From: Streptomyces sp. NBC_00513
Lineage (GTDB): Bacteria; Actinomycetota; Actinomycetes; Streptomycetales; Streptomycetaceae
Direction: 5' to 3'
Assembly (NCBI RefSeq): GCF_041431415.1
Contig: NZ_CP107845.1
Span: 3,968,001-4,032,000 of the forward strand
DNA length: 64,000 nt
This document shows positions 57,080 through 64,000 of the stretch, one piece after another. Made by a program: the position numbers and the translations under genes. The notes beneath the pieces are model-generated. The model did no database searches and was not told where the DNA came from. It saw only the letters and a program-made list of their open reading frames with translations. Each line of letters starts with the position of its first letter. The stretch's first letter is position 1.

Positions 57080-58171
57080 ATGGCAGGCTCTGTTCATCGC
57101 GAGCCTGATGTCGAGGAGAGTGACACCGTGCGGTCCGACGCCAACCTCGCGGGGCCGATGGCCGATCCGGTCCCTGGTCCCCGCTCTGAATCGCCGGGCG
57201 AGGATGTTTCACGTGAAACATCGCCTCCGCCCCTAGTGGACAACGAAGACACACCCATCGGTCGAGCCGCCCAGATCGCGGTCGACGCGCTGGGCCGTGC
57301 GGGTGAACGCCTTCCTCGACCCGCGCAGACGCGGGTCATGGTGGTGGCGAACCAGAAGGGCGGCGTGGGCAAGACCACGACGACCGTCAATCTGGCGGCC
57401 TCGCTGGCCCTGCACGGTGCGCGGGTGCTGGTGATCGACCTCGACCCGCAGGGCAACGCCTCCACGGCCCTGGGCATCGACCATCACGCGGACGTGCCGT
57501 CCATCTACGACGTGCTCGTGGACAGCCGGCCCCTGCTGGAGGTCGTCCAGCCGGTGGTGGACGTGGAGGGCCTGTTCTGTGCCCCGGCGACGATCGACCT
57601 GGCGGGTGCCGAGATCGAGTTGGTGTCTCTGGTCGCCCGCGAGAGCCGGCTCCAGCGGGCGATCCAGGCGTACGAGCAGCCGCTGGACTACATCCTGATC
57701 GACTGCCCGCCCTCACTGGGGCTGCTGACGGTGAACGCCATGGTCGCGGGCGCCGAGGTACTGATCCCGATCCAGTGCGAGTACTACGCCCTGGAGGGTC
57801 TGGGGCAGCTGCTGCGCAACGTCGATCTGGTGCGGGCCCACCTGAACCCGACGCTGCACGTGTCGACGATCCTGCTGACCATGTACGACGGCAGGACACG
57901 GCTGGCCTCGCAGGTGGCGGACGAGGTGCGCACGCACTTCGGCAAGGAGGTGCTGAGGACCAGCATCCCGCGCTCGGTGCGCATCTCCGAGGCGCCGAGC
58001 TACGGGCAGACGGTTCTCACGTACGACCCGGGCTCCAGCGGAGCCCTTTCCTACCTGGAAGCCGCGCGGGAGATCGCGCTGCGGGGGGCCGGAATCCATT
58101 ACGACGCCCAGCACGCCCATCTGGGCGCGGGCACGAACAGCACGCAGAGCATGGCGGAGGGGATCCAGTGA
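57080..58171 (+). CDS. parA: Chromosome-partitioning ATPase ParA
   Basis: Walker-type ParA ATPase, 363 aa from ATG 57080. The deviant Walker [26 protein letters not shown] and the [13 protein letters not shown]alker B are intact. The ~80-residue N-terminal extension before the ATPase core contains the peptide DVSRETS, encoded by a parS site. A second start, GTG 57128, has a better ribosome site (GAGGAG) and would give 347 aa. The 3' end overlaps parB by GTGA. It drives segregation of origins during sporulation. Confidence 0.93.
   Translation: MAGSVHREPDVEESDTVRSDANLAGPMADPVPGPRSESPGEDVSRETSPPPLVDNEDTPIGRAAQIAVDALGRAGERLPRPAQTRVMVVANQKGGVGKTTTTVNLAASLALHGARVLVIDLDPQGNASTALGIDHHADVPSIYDVLVDSRPLLEVVQPVVDVEGLFCAPATIDLAGAEIELVSLVARESRLQRAIQAYEQPLDYILIDCPPSLGLLTVNAMVAGAEVLIPIQCEYYALEGLGQLLRNVDLVRAHLNPTLHVSTILLTMYDGRTRLASQVADEVRTHFGKEVLRTSIPRSVRISEAPSYGQTVLTYDPGSSGALSYLEAAREIALRGAGIHYDAQHAHLGAGTNSTQSMAEGIQ
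57205..57220. other. parS site inside parA
   Basis: Perfect TGTTTCACGTGAAACA in the coding sequence of the N-terminal extension. Confidence 0.95.
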
Positions 58172-59256
58172 GTGAGCGACGTAGGGGGCTGGGACGGGGG
58201 CTCGGCGCGCTGATTCCCGCAGCTCCGCAGGAGAGGACACCGGCGGCCGGGGACGGCTCGACGCCTCAGGCGGCCGGGCAGGTGTTGACGTCCGAACGCG
58301 GTATCGCGGCGGCGAAGCTCGCGGCGCTGGCGCAAGCCGATGTTTCACGTGAAACATCGGAGGCGGCCACGTCGGTGCGGGTGCCGGAGCAGGCGGCGCC
58401 GACGGCCAACGAGGTGGCCGGGGCGACGTTCGCGGAGCTTCCGATGGACGCGATCGTGCCGAACCCGCGGCAGCCGCGTGATGTGTTCGACGAGGACGCG
58501 TTGGCGGAGCTCGTGACCTCCATCCAGGAGGTGGGCCTGCTCCAGCCGGTGGTGGTGCGGCAGTCCGCGCCGGGTCGCTATGAGCTGATCATGGGCGAGC
58601 GGCGTTGGCGTGCGTGCCGGGAGGCCGGACTGGACTCCATCCCGGCGATCATCCGGGCCACGGACGACGAGAAGCTGCTTCTGGACGCGCTCCTGGAGAA
58701 CCTGCACCGGGCGCAGCTCAATCCCCTGGAGGAGGCGGCCGCGTACGACCAACTGCTCAAGGACTTCAACTGCACGCACGACCAGCTGGCCGACCGGATC
58801 GGGCGTTCGCGTCCGCAGGTGTCGAACACGCTGCGACTGCTGAGGCTTTCCGCCTCGGTGCAGCGTCGGGTCGCGGCGGGTGTCCTGTCCGCCGGGCACG
58901 CGCGGGCCCTCCTGTCCGTGGAGGACTCCGAGGTCCAGGACAAGCTGGCGCACCGGATCGTCGCCGAGGGGCTGTCGGTGCGCGCGGTCGAGGAGATCGT
59001 GACGCTGATGGGCTCGGAGCCGTCGAGCGGTGTGAAGCCGAAGGGTCCTCGGGCCGGAGCCCGGGTGGCGCCGGCGCTGAGTGAGTTGGCGACGCGGCTG
59101 TCGGACAGGTTCGAGACCCGGGTGAAGGTGGACCTGGGCCAGAAGAAGGGCAAGATCACCGTCGAGTTCGCCTCGATGGAGGATCTGGAGCGGATTCTGG
59201 GGACCCTCGCACCGGGCGAGGGTCGGGTGCTCGACCAGGGTCTCTCCGGGGAGTAG
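58168..59256 (+). CDS. parB: Chromosome-partitioning protein ParB (CTPase)
   Basis: parS-binding CTP-dependent clamp, 362 aa. The N-terminal ParA-interacting segment [14 protein letters not shown] is followed by a linker, then the CTPase/partition domain with [12 protein letters not shown] and [13 protein letters not shown], the HTH ([17 protein letters not shown]) and a C-terminal dimerisation domain. GTG at 58168 overlaps the parA stop. Its linker contains DVSRETS, encoded by an internal parS, so ParB may bind its own gene. Confidence 0.96.
   Translation: MSERRRGLGRGLGALIPAAPQERTPAAGDGSTPQAAGQVLTSERGIAAAKLAALAQADVSRETSEAATSVRVPEQAAPTANEVAGATFAELPMDAIVPNPRQPRDVFDEDALAELVTSIQEVGLLQPVVVRQSAPGRYELIMGERRWRACREAGLDSIPAIIRATDDEKLLLDALLENLHRAQLNPLEEAAAYDQLLKDFNCTHDQLADRIGRSRPQVSNTLRLLRLSASVQRRVAAGVLSAGHARALLSVEDSEVQDKLAHRIVAEGLSVRAVEEIVTLMGSEPSSGVKPKGPRAGARVAPALSELATRLSDRFETRVKVDLGQKKGKITVEFASMEDLERILGTLAPGEGRVLDQGLSGE
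58341..58356. other. parS site inside parB
   Basis: Perfect TGTTTCACGTGAAACA, in frame in parB. Confidence 0.95.
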
Positions 59257-59281
59257 ACGCAGGGCTTCGACAGTGGAGCCG

Positions 59282-59323
59282 AGGGGCGGGTCGTGCCGGG
59301 TGTCCGGTACGACCCGCCCCTTT
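59282..59323 (+). terminator. Terminator after parB
   Basis: 13-bp perfect stem (aggggcgggtcgt arms), 14-nt loop able to form a smaller stem, then ttgtcg. Confidence 0.75.
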
Positions 59324-59346
59324 GTCGCAGCGGATACGATGCGTGT

Positions 59347-59970
59347 ATGGGTCGTCGGTTGGTGCCGCTCACGCTGGACAACCTCCAGGATCTGCCCCGA
59401 CGTTGCCGCGCCTGCGTGTTCTGGGAGCTCGATCCGGTCACCGGTGAGGCCGCCGTGAAGGCGGGTACTCCGGAGCTGGAGAAGGAGGCGTGGATCTCCG
59501 CCGTCCTGCTGGAGTGGGGCTCGTGCGGCCGAGTGGTCTACGTCGACGAGGTGCCGGTGGGCTTCGTGCTCTACGCACCACCGGCGTACGTGCCGCGTGC
59601 TGCTTCGTTCCCCACCAGCCCGGTGTCTCCGGACGCGGTGCAGTTGATCACGGCGTGGATCATGCCCGGATACCAGGGCCAGGGCCTGGGGCGGGTCATG
59701 GTCCAGACGGTCGCGAAAGACCTGCTGCGGCGGGGCTTCCGGGCGATCGAGGCATTCGGGGACGCACGCTGGGAACGTCCGGCCTGTCTGCTGCCGGCGG
59801 ACCATCTGCTGTCGGTGGGCTTCAAGACGGTACGGCCGCACCCGGCGCACCCGAGGTTGCGGCTGGAGCTGCGCTCGACGCTGTCGTGGAAGGAAGACGT
59901 GGAGTTGGCGCTGGACCGGCTGTTGGGCGGAGCCCGTGCGCGCAAGGAGCCGGCGCTGCGCCCGTTGTGA
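59347..59970 (+). CDS. GNAT-family N-acetyltransferase
   Basis: Protein of 207 aa with acetyl-CoA-binding segment PGYQGQGLGRVMVQTVAKDL and FRAIEAFGDARW. It opens MGRRLVPLTLDNLQDLPRRC with two Cys spaced by two residues (CRAC), unusual for simple GNATs. ATG at 59347. Conserved beside parAB in Streptomyces by my recollection; acceptor unknown. Confidence 0.85.
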   Translation: MGRRLVPLTLDNLQDLPRRCRACVFWELDPVTGEAAVKAGTPELEKEAWISAVLLEWGSCGRVVYVDEVPVGFVLYAPPAYVPRAASFPTSPVSPDAVQLITAWIMPGYQGQGLGRVMVQTVAKDLLRRGFRAIEAFGDARWERPACLLPADHLLSVGFKTVRPHPAHPRLRLELRSTLSWKEDVELALDRLLGGARARKEPALRPL

Positions 59971-60003
59971 AGCGGGCATGCGAAGTGAACCGGGTATGCG
60001 AAC

Positions 60004-60030
60004 GGGGCCGCCCCCTTCAGGGGCGGCCCC
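60004..60030. terminator. Bidirectional terminator between GNAT and trxA, abutting parS
   Basis: 11-bp perfect stem ggggccgcccc / ggggcggcccc with a 5-nt loop; the last base is the first of the neighbouring parS. Confidence 0.8.
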
Positions 60031-60045
60031 GTTTCACGTGAAACA
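60030..60045. other. parS site between GNAT and trxA genes
   Basis: CGTTTCACGTGAAACA, 15/16, directly after the terminator stem. Confidence 0.9.
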
Positions 60046-60054
60046 AGCGGTGGA

Positions 60055-60399
60055 TCAGCCGACGGGCTTGATGGTGACGAAACCATCGAGGTCGCGCAGG
60101 ATGGCGGCCTTCGGCTTGGCACCGACGATGGTCTTGACGACCTCGCCGCCCTGGTAGACGTTCAGGGTCGGGATGGACATGACGCCGTACTTGGCGGCGG
60201 TGTCCGGGTTCTGGTCGATGTTCAGCTTGACGATCTCGATCTCGTCGCCGTACTCGGCCGCGATGGCCTCCAGGGACGGGGCGATCTGGCGGCACGGGCC
60301 GCACCATTCGGCCCAGAAGTCCACCAGGACGGGCTTGTCACTGGCCAAGACGTCCTGATCGAAGCTGGCGTCGGTCACGGTCTTGAGGGTGCCGGCCAC
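60055..60399 (-). CDS. trxA: Thioredoxin
   Basis: Thioredoxin of 114 aa with active site WAEWCGPCRQIAP and cis-Pro segment MSIPTLNVYQGG. GTG at 60399 follows AAGGAGG. It lies downstream of trxB on the same strand, 54 bp apart, giving the complete NADPH-thioredoxin system in the sigM-anti-sigma-trxB-trxA order. Confidence 0.95.
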   Translation of the reverse strand: MAGTLKTVTDASFDQDVLASDKPVLVDFWAEWCGPCRQIAPSLEAIAAEYGDEIEIVKLNIDQNPDTAAKYGVMSIPTLNVYQGGEVVKTIVGAKPKAAILRDLDGFVTIKPVG

Positions 60400-60453
60400 A
60401 GCGGCCTCCTTATTTCCTTCTGCGGGGTGTGCGGGGTGTGGGGTGGTGCTGGA

Positions 60454-61413
60454 TCAGACGGCCGCGTGGGCCTTCTCGGCGTCCGCCACCGCGGCGAGGA
60501 AGCGCTCCGCGTCGAGGGCGGCCGAGCAGCCGGTGCCGGCGGCGGTGATCGCCTGACGGTAGGTGTGGTCCACGACGTCGCCGGCGCCGAAGACACCGGT
60601 GAGGTTGGTGCGCGTGGACGGCGCGGCGACCTTGAGGTAGCCCTCGTCGTCCAGGTCCAACTGCCCCGTGAACAGCTCGGTACGCGGGTCGTGGCCGACG
60701 GCGATGAAGAGGCCGGTCACGGGCAGCTCGGAGGTCTCACCGGTCTTGGTGTTGCGCAGGGTGAGACCGGAGAGCTTCTGCTCGCCGTGGATCTCGGCGA
60801 CCTCGCTGTCCCAGGCGAACTTGACCTTCGGGTCGGCGAAGGCGCGGTCCTGCATGGTCTTGGAGGCGCGCAGGCTGTCGCGACGGTGGACGATGGTGAC
60901 GCTCTTGGCGAACCGGGAGAGGAAGGTCGCCTCCTCCATCGCGGTGTCGCCGCCGCCGACGACGGCGATGTCCTGGTCCTTGAAGAAGAACCCGTCACAG
61001 GTGGCGCACCAGGAGACACCGCGGCCGGACAGGGTGTCCTCGTTCGGCAGGCCGAGCTTGCGGTGCTGGGAACCGGTGGTGACGATGACGGCCTTGGCAC
61101 GGTGGACGGTGCCGGCGGTGTCGGTGACGGTCTTGATGTCGCCGGTGAGGTCCACGGCCACGACGTCGTCGGGCACGAGTTCGGCGCCGAAGCGCTCGGC
61201 CTGACCGCGCATGTTGTCCATGAGGTCAGGACCCATGATGCCGTCCTGGAAGCCGGGGAAGTTCTCGACCTCGGTGGTGTTCATGAGCGCACCGCCGGCG
61301 GTGACGGCGCCCTCGAAGACCAAGGGGTTGAGCGAAGCGCGTGCGGTGTACAGGGCGGCCGTGTAACCGGCCGGCCCGGAGCCGATGATGATCACGTTTC
61401 GTACGTCGCTCAC
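60454..61413 (-). CDS. trxB: Thioredoxin reductase
   Basis: FAD/NADPH enzyme of 319 aa. FAD motif [14 protein letters not shown], redox-active CATC in [17 protein letters not shown] motif [12 protein letters not shown] and C-terminal [18 protein letters not shown] at 61413. Likely in a disulfide-stress regulon with trxA; a SigM- or SigR-type promoter was not identified by eye. Confidence 0.95.
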   Translation of the reverse strand: MSDVRNVIIIGSGPAGYTAALYTARASLNPLVFEGAVTAGGALMNTTEVENFPGFQDGIMGPDLMDNMRGQAERFGAELVPDDVVAVDLTGDIKTVTDTAGTVHRAKAVIVTTGSQHRKLGLPNEDTLSGRGVSWCATCDGFFFKDQDIAVVGGGDTAMEEATFLSRFAKSVTIVHRRDSLRASKTMQDRAFADPKVKFAWDSEVAEIHGEQKLSGLTLRNTKTGETSELPVTGLFIAVGHDPRTELFTGQLDLDDEGYLKVAAPSTRTNLTGVFGAGDVVDHTYRQAITAAGTGCSAALDAERFLAAVADAEKAHAAV

Positions 61414-61537
61414 GGGTTCTTTCCTCGTCTCTGCGGACTGCGTGCTGCCTACCGGGGGCCGGTGCGGACCTTCACCCCACCCAACGGATCCTACGGCGCG
61501 CGCATTCCCCACTTTTCCCCGTGCCGTCCCGAACGTG

Positions 61538-62467
61538 TCAGGTCCGCGGGTAGGTCCTGGTCAGGAGGGGCTTCTCCGGGGCTGCCGGAGCGGTTTCACC
61601 ACCACAGCCGGCGTCGACCAGATAGGCGTCCGCCCTGGCGGGGTCACCGGGGTGCGGAAGGACGACTAGGTACACGTCGGTGCCCCGGTAGGTGCCGCGT
61701 TCGGTGGCGATCGGGGTGTCCGGCCGGCCGGTGGCGGCCCGCACGCACGGGGGGACCGGCGCGGCCCGCCGGTCGGAGGGCGCCACCCCGGAAGGAGGAG
61801 CGTTCTCCATTCCGTACGTGTTGTTCTTCTCCCCCTGCACGCCCGGGTCTTGCTTCCCCGAGGCGAGCAGTTGCCGGACGCTCTCCTGGAGCCCCTGCGC
61901 CGTGTAGGTGCCCTCGTCGGGCCTGCTGGTCGAGGTCGCCGCGTCGCTGCGACCGGCGGTGCTCTGGGGACGCGTGCCGTCGAGCCCGTTGACGAGGAGG
62001 ATTCCGAGAGCGCAGGCCGCCGCTCCGGCCAGCCCGGCGATGACCGCGATCCGGCGGCGGGCGCGGCGACGCCCGGGGCCGGTTGGGCCGGTCGGGTGAC
62101 CACCGGGTCGGCGGGCCTCGGATCCGGGGACTCGGGAGGGCGATGTTTCACGTGAAACATCGCTGTCGCTGTCGGGCGCCTGAGCGGGCCGGGGCTCGGC
62201 GTGGTGCGCGGTGGACCCGAGCAGCGCTTCGGCGGCGAGAGCGGCGTCGATCCGGCCCGCGACGTCGGACGGCATCCGGGCGGGGCCGGGAAGGGTGCCG
62301 AGCAGGGCGCGGATTTCCTCAAGGGAGGCACGCACATCGGCGCACAGGGCACACGTGTCGAGGTGCCGGCGTACCTCGACGGCGCGCGACGGCGAGAGCA
62401 GCCCTTCGGTCAGGTCGGAGATCTCCGAGACGTCCGGGTGCCGGATCGTGCCGGTTGTGGGGCTCAC
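61538..62467 (-). CDS. Zinc-finger (ZAS) membrane anti-sigma factor
   Basis: Protein of 309 aa. The cytoplasmic N-terminus has the ZAS motif HLDTCALC (H-x3-C-x2-C) that clamps ECF sigma factors. A linker containing DVSRETS (encoded by parS) precedes a basic stretch, a membrane span ([20 protein letters not shown]) and an extracytoplasmic domain with at least two Cys. GTG at 62467 overlaps the sigM stop by GTGA. Like RsmA for SigM in mycobacteria, it probably holds the sigma factor inactive. Confidence 0.88.
   Translation of the reverse strand: MSPTTGTIRHPDVSEISDLTEGLLSPSRAVEVRRHLDTCALCADVRASLEEIRALLGTLPGPARMPSDVAGRIDAALAAEALLGSTAHHAEPRPAQAPDSDSDVSRETSPSRVPGSEARRPGGHPTGPTGPGRRRARRRIAVIAGLAGAAACALGILLVNGLDGTRPQSTAGRSDAATSTSRPDEGTYTAQGLQESVRQLLASGKQDPGVQGEKNNTYGMENAPPSGVAPSDRRAAPVPPCVRAATGRPDTPIATERGTYRGTDVYLVVLPHPGDPARADAYLVDAGCGGETAPAAPEKPLLTRTYPRT
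62144..62159. other. parS site inside anti-sigma gene
   Basis: Perfect TGTTTCACGTGAAACA within coding sequence. Confidence 0.95.
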
Positions 62468-63162
62468 GGACGTCCACCTCCGCCCTTCACTGCGTCTGGG
62501 TCTGGATGCCGGGGGTCTGCCGCTGGTGGGACGGATGGGCCCGGCGTCCGGTTCCTTCCCCGCTCGGTGGCGGTGTTATCCCCGGCATTCGTGCGCAGAT
62601 GAGTGAGCATCGGAACGAGTTTCGCCCGGCCCCGCGCACAGCGGCTCTTCACGGTGCCGGTCGGCACGTCGAGCAGGCGGGCGGCTTCGGCGACGGGGTA
62701 TCCCTGCATGTCGACGAGGACCAGCGCGGCCCTCTGATCGGCCGGGAGGGTGCCGAGGGCGGCCAGTAGCTCGCGATGGAGGTCCTGGCGCTCCGCGGGG
62801 GCCTCCGCGGACTCGTGGGGCTCCAGGAGCCGCTCCAGCCGCTCCGTGTCGTCGAGCGGGGAGGTCTTGCGGGTGGCCGCCTTGCGGGCGCGGTCGAGGC
62901 AGGCGTTCACGGTGATCCGGTGCAGCCAGGTCGTGACCGCCGAGTCACCCCGGAACGTGTGGGCGGCCCGGTAGGCGGAGACCAGGGCGTCCTGCACGGC
63001 GTCGGCCGCCTCCTCGCGGTCACCGAGGGTGCGCAGGGCGACGGCCCACAAGCGGTCGCGGTGACGGCGTACGAGTTCGCCGAAGGCGTCGGGGTCCCCG
63101 TCGACGTGCAGGGCCAGCAGTTCCTGGTCGCTGTGGCCGTCGGCCGTTGCTTCGTGCGTCAC
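62464..63162 (-). CDS. sigM: ECF-family RNA polymerase sigma factor (SigM-like)
   Basis: ECF sigma factor, 232 aa. Region 2 is seen in PDAFGELVRRHRDRLWAVAL and AADAVQDALVSAYRAA with TWLHRITVNACLDRAR; region 4 in LPADQRAALVLVDMQGYPVA and VPTGTVKSRCARGRAKL. A Pro/Arg-rich C-terminal tail of about 35 aa follows. GTG at 63162 with GGGAG upstream; the longer frame is not coding-like. Position next to trxBA and a ZAS anti-sigma factor near oriC matches SigM of mycobacteria and Streptomyces. Confidence 0.88.
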   Translation of the reverse strand: MTHEATADGHSDQELLALHVDGDPDAFGELVRRHRDRLWAVALRTLGDREEAADAVQDALVSAYRAAHTFRGDSAVTTWLHRITVNACLDRARKAATRKTSPLDDTERLERLLEPHESAEAPAERQDLHRELLAALGTLPADQRAALVLVDMQGYPVAEAARLLDVPTGTVKSRCARGRAKLVPMLTHLRTNAGDNTATERGRNRTPGPSVPPAADPRHPDPDAVKGGGGRP

Positions 63163-63295
63163 ACCTCGCTCCCTTCCGGGATGGAGATTAGGGCCTGCGT
63201 GGGTCGAGCACGAGGGCCACTGGGGGACGAGCGGCCGGATACGGGTCCCGGTGCCTGCCGGGAGAGGCCGGCGCCATGGCCTCGGGGCACATGAG

Positions 63296-63342
63296 GAAGC
63301 CGCGCGGCCGACGGGGTGCGTTCCGTGCGGCGCGGCGGCTTC
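63296..63342 (-). terminator. Hairpin after the window-edge membrane protein gene
   Basis: gaagccgc / gcggcttc arms around a GC-rich loop, 17 bp beyond the stop codon at 63359. Confidence 0.5.
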
Positions 63343-63358
63343 GTCATGGGGTGAGGGG

Positions 63359-64000
63359 TCAGGAGGTCGTACCGAGGATCTTGATCTCGTTGATGCCGCC
63401 CCGGTAGTCGCCGGAACTCTCGGGCGGAAGTTCGGTGACGTGGACCAGCAGGTAGCGGGCCCGGACCGGCTTCTCCAGGGTGCTCTGAAGCTTCTTCCCG
63501 GCCTTCTCCAGCTTGGTGACCGGCTGGGTGAAGTCGGAGAACGAATCGGGCGACGAGGCGTCGGGGGCCGCGGCGCGGACCTGGATCCGCTGGCCGGCCG
63601 CGTAGAGGTCCAGGTCGACACCGGTGACGTTCCGGACGCTGCCCAGGTCGACGATGATGCCGCTGCCGTTCTTGCGGTTGTCCAGGTTGCCGAAGTTGGC
63701 GGAGCCCACGTATCGGGGGGTGATCCAGGCGGAATCGGGGTCGCCGTCGACGGTCTTGCCGGCGTCCTCCGGCTTCACCGCGTCCCCGCCGGGGGCGATC
63801 ACGCGGGCGTCCGAGATGGACAGTGGTTTGCCGGGTTCCGGCTTCTTCGGGGTGTCGTCCGTCGAGTCCGTCTGCGTGTTGGTCTCGCCGCCGCTGTTGC
63901 CGCCCCGGTTGATGCGGTCCAGGAGGGTGTCGGCGAGCTGCCAACTGCCCAGACCGAGCGCGACGATCAGCAGGGCGGCGACGCTCCACTTGAGGGCGCG
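63359..64000 (-). CDS. Membrane protein with extracellular discoidin-like domain, N-terminus outside window
   Basis: Only the last 213 residues are visible. They begin at a membrane span (WSVAALLIVALGLGSWQLAD), then a Gly/Thr/Pro-rich linker (about 45 aa), then a domain with AVKPEDAGKTVDGDPDSAWI and IIVDLGSVRNVTGVDLDLYA that resembles F5/8 type C (discoidin) or the extracytoplasmic domain of mycobacterial MviN. In this neighbourhood the gene is usually a pseudokinase-type membrane protein next to murJ/mviN; the kinase part cannot be seen here. Confidence 0.75.
   Translation of the reverse strand, partial: RALKWSVAALLIVALGLGSWQLADTLLDRINRGGNSGGETNTQTDSTDDTPKKPEPGKPLSISDARVIAPGGDAVKPEDAGKTVDGDPDSAWITPRYVGSANFGNLDNRKNGSGIIVDLGSVRNVTGVDLDLYAAGQRIQVRAAAPDASSPDSFSDFTQPVTKLEKAGKKLQSTLEKPVRARYLLVHVTELPPESSGDYRGGINEIKILGTTS

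Overview
The window is a high-GC (about 70% by eye) actinobacterial chromosome segment and is almost certainly from Streptomyces. It holds the replication origin core (parB-parA-rsmG-jag-yidC-yidD-rnpA-rpmH / dnaA / oriC / dnaN-gnd-recF-DUF721-gyrB-gyrA) together with genes typical of Streptomyces: CrgA, class E sortases, PASTA kinase, DLW-39 and DUF3566 proteins, frequent GTG starts, and GTGA/ATGA stop-start overlaps.

Left part (1-10.4 kb): phenylacetate catabolism. A partial 3-hydroxyacyl-CoA dehydrogenase and paaN diverge, and paaABCDE form a tightly coupled operon. The two promoter regions carry the same 18-bp palindromic sequence in opposite orientations, a likely PaaR (TetR-type) operator. 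Between them lie an RNA methyltransferase and an HTTM/DUF5819 membrane pair. A 160-bp MITE-like element sits exactly between paaN and the methyltransferase. An acyl-CoA dehydrogenase with operator-like palindromes follows.

10.4-16.0 kb: rhodanese, a J-domain protein, an isolated parS site, a DUF2252 protein, a two-component system whose kinase has an unusual C-terminal membrane anchor and tail, and tRNA-Leu(CAG). 16.3-24.5 kb: the growth and cell-wall signalling operon fhaA-fhaB-pstP-rodA-pbpA-pknB. 24.6-28.7 kb: three class E sortases with pabA, a small membrane protein and a DUF881 protein, all on the minus strand. 28.7-32.3 kb: crgA, a rhomboid protease, a cyclophilin, and DUF5324 and LysM proteins. 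A four-site DnaA-box cluster lies between the convergent crgA and rhomboid genes.

32.6-36.4 kb: the one clearly accessory block. It has lower GC by eye and holds a 5'-truncated-looking zinc-finger protein, a Fic protein with its own palindromic promoter, and an unrecognised 590-aa cysteine-ribbon protein. It abuts the 3' end of tRNA-Ala(UGC), with a 16-bp perfect inverted repeat at the boundary. 36.6-40.6 kb: an HTH protein, a Ser/Thr kinase, a secreted membrane-anchored protein, a DLW-39 protein and tRNA-Ile(GAU).

40.7-62.5 kb: gyrase, recF, dnaN, oriC (about 21 DnaA boxes), dnaA, and the rpmH-rnpA-yidD-yidC-jag-rsmG-parA-parB run, then a GNAT protein, trxA, trxB, an anti-sigma factor and a SigM-like ECF sigma factor. 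The window ends in the C-terminus of an MviN-associated-type membrane protein. Six parS sites are present, five of them within 5.3 kb around parAB. Three lie inside coding sequence and impose the same seven-residue peptide on unrelated proteins.
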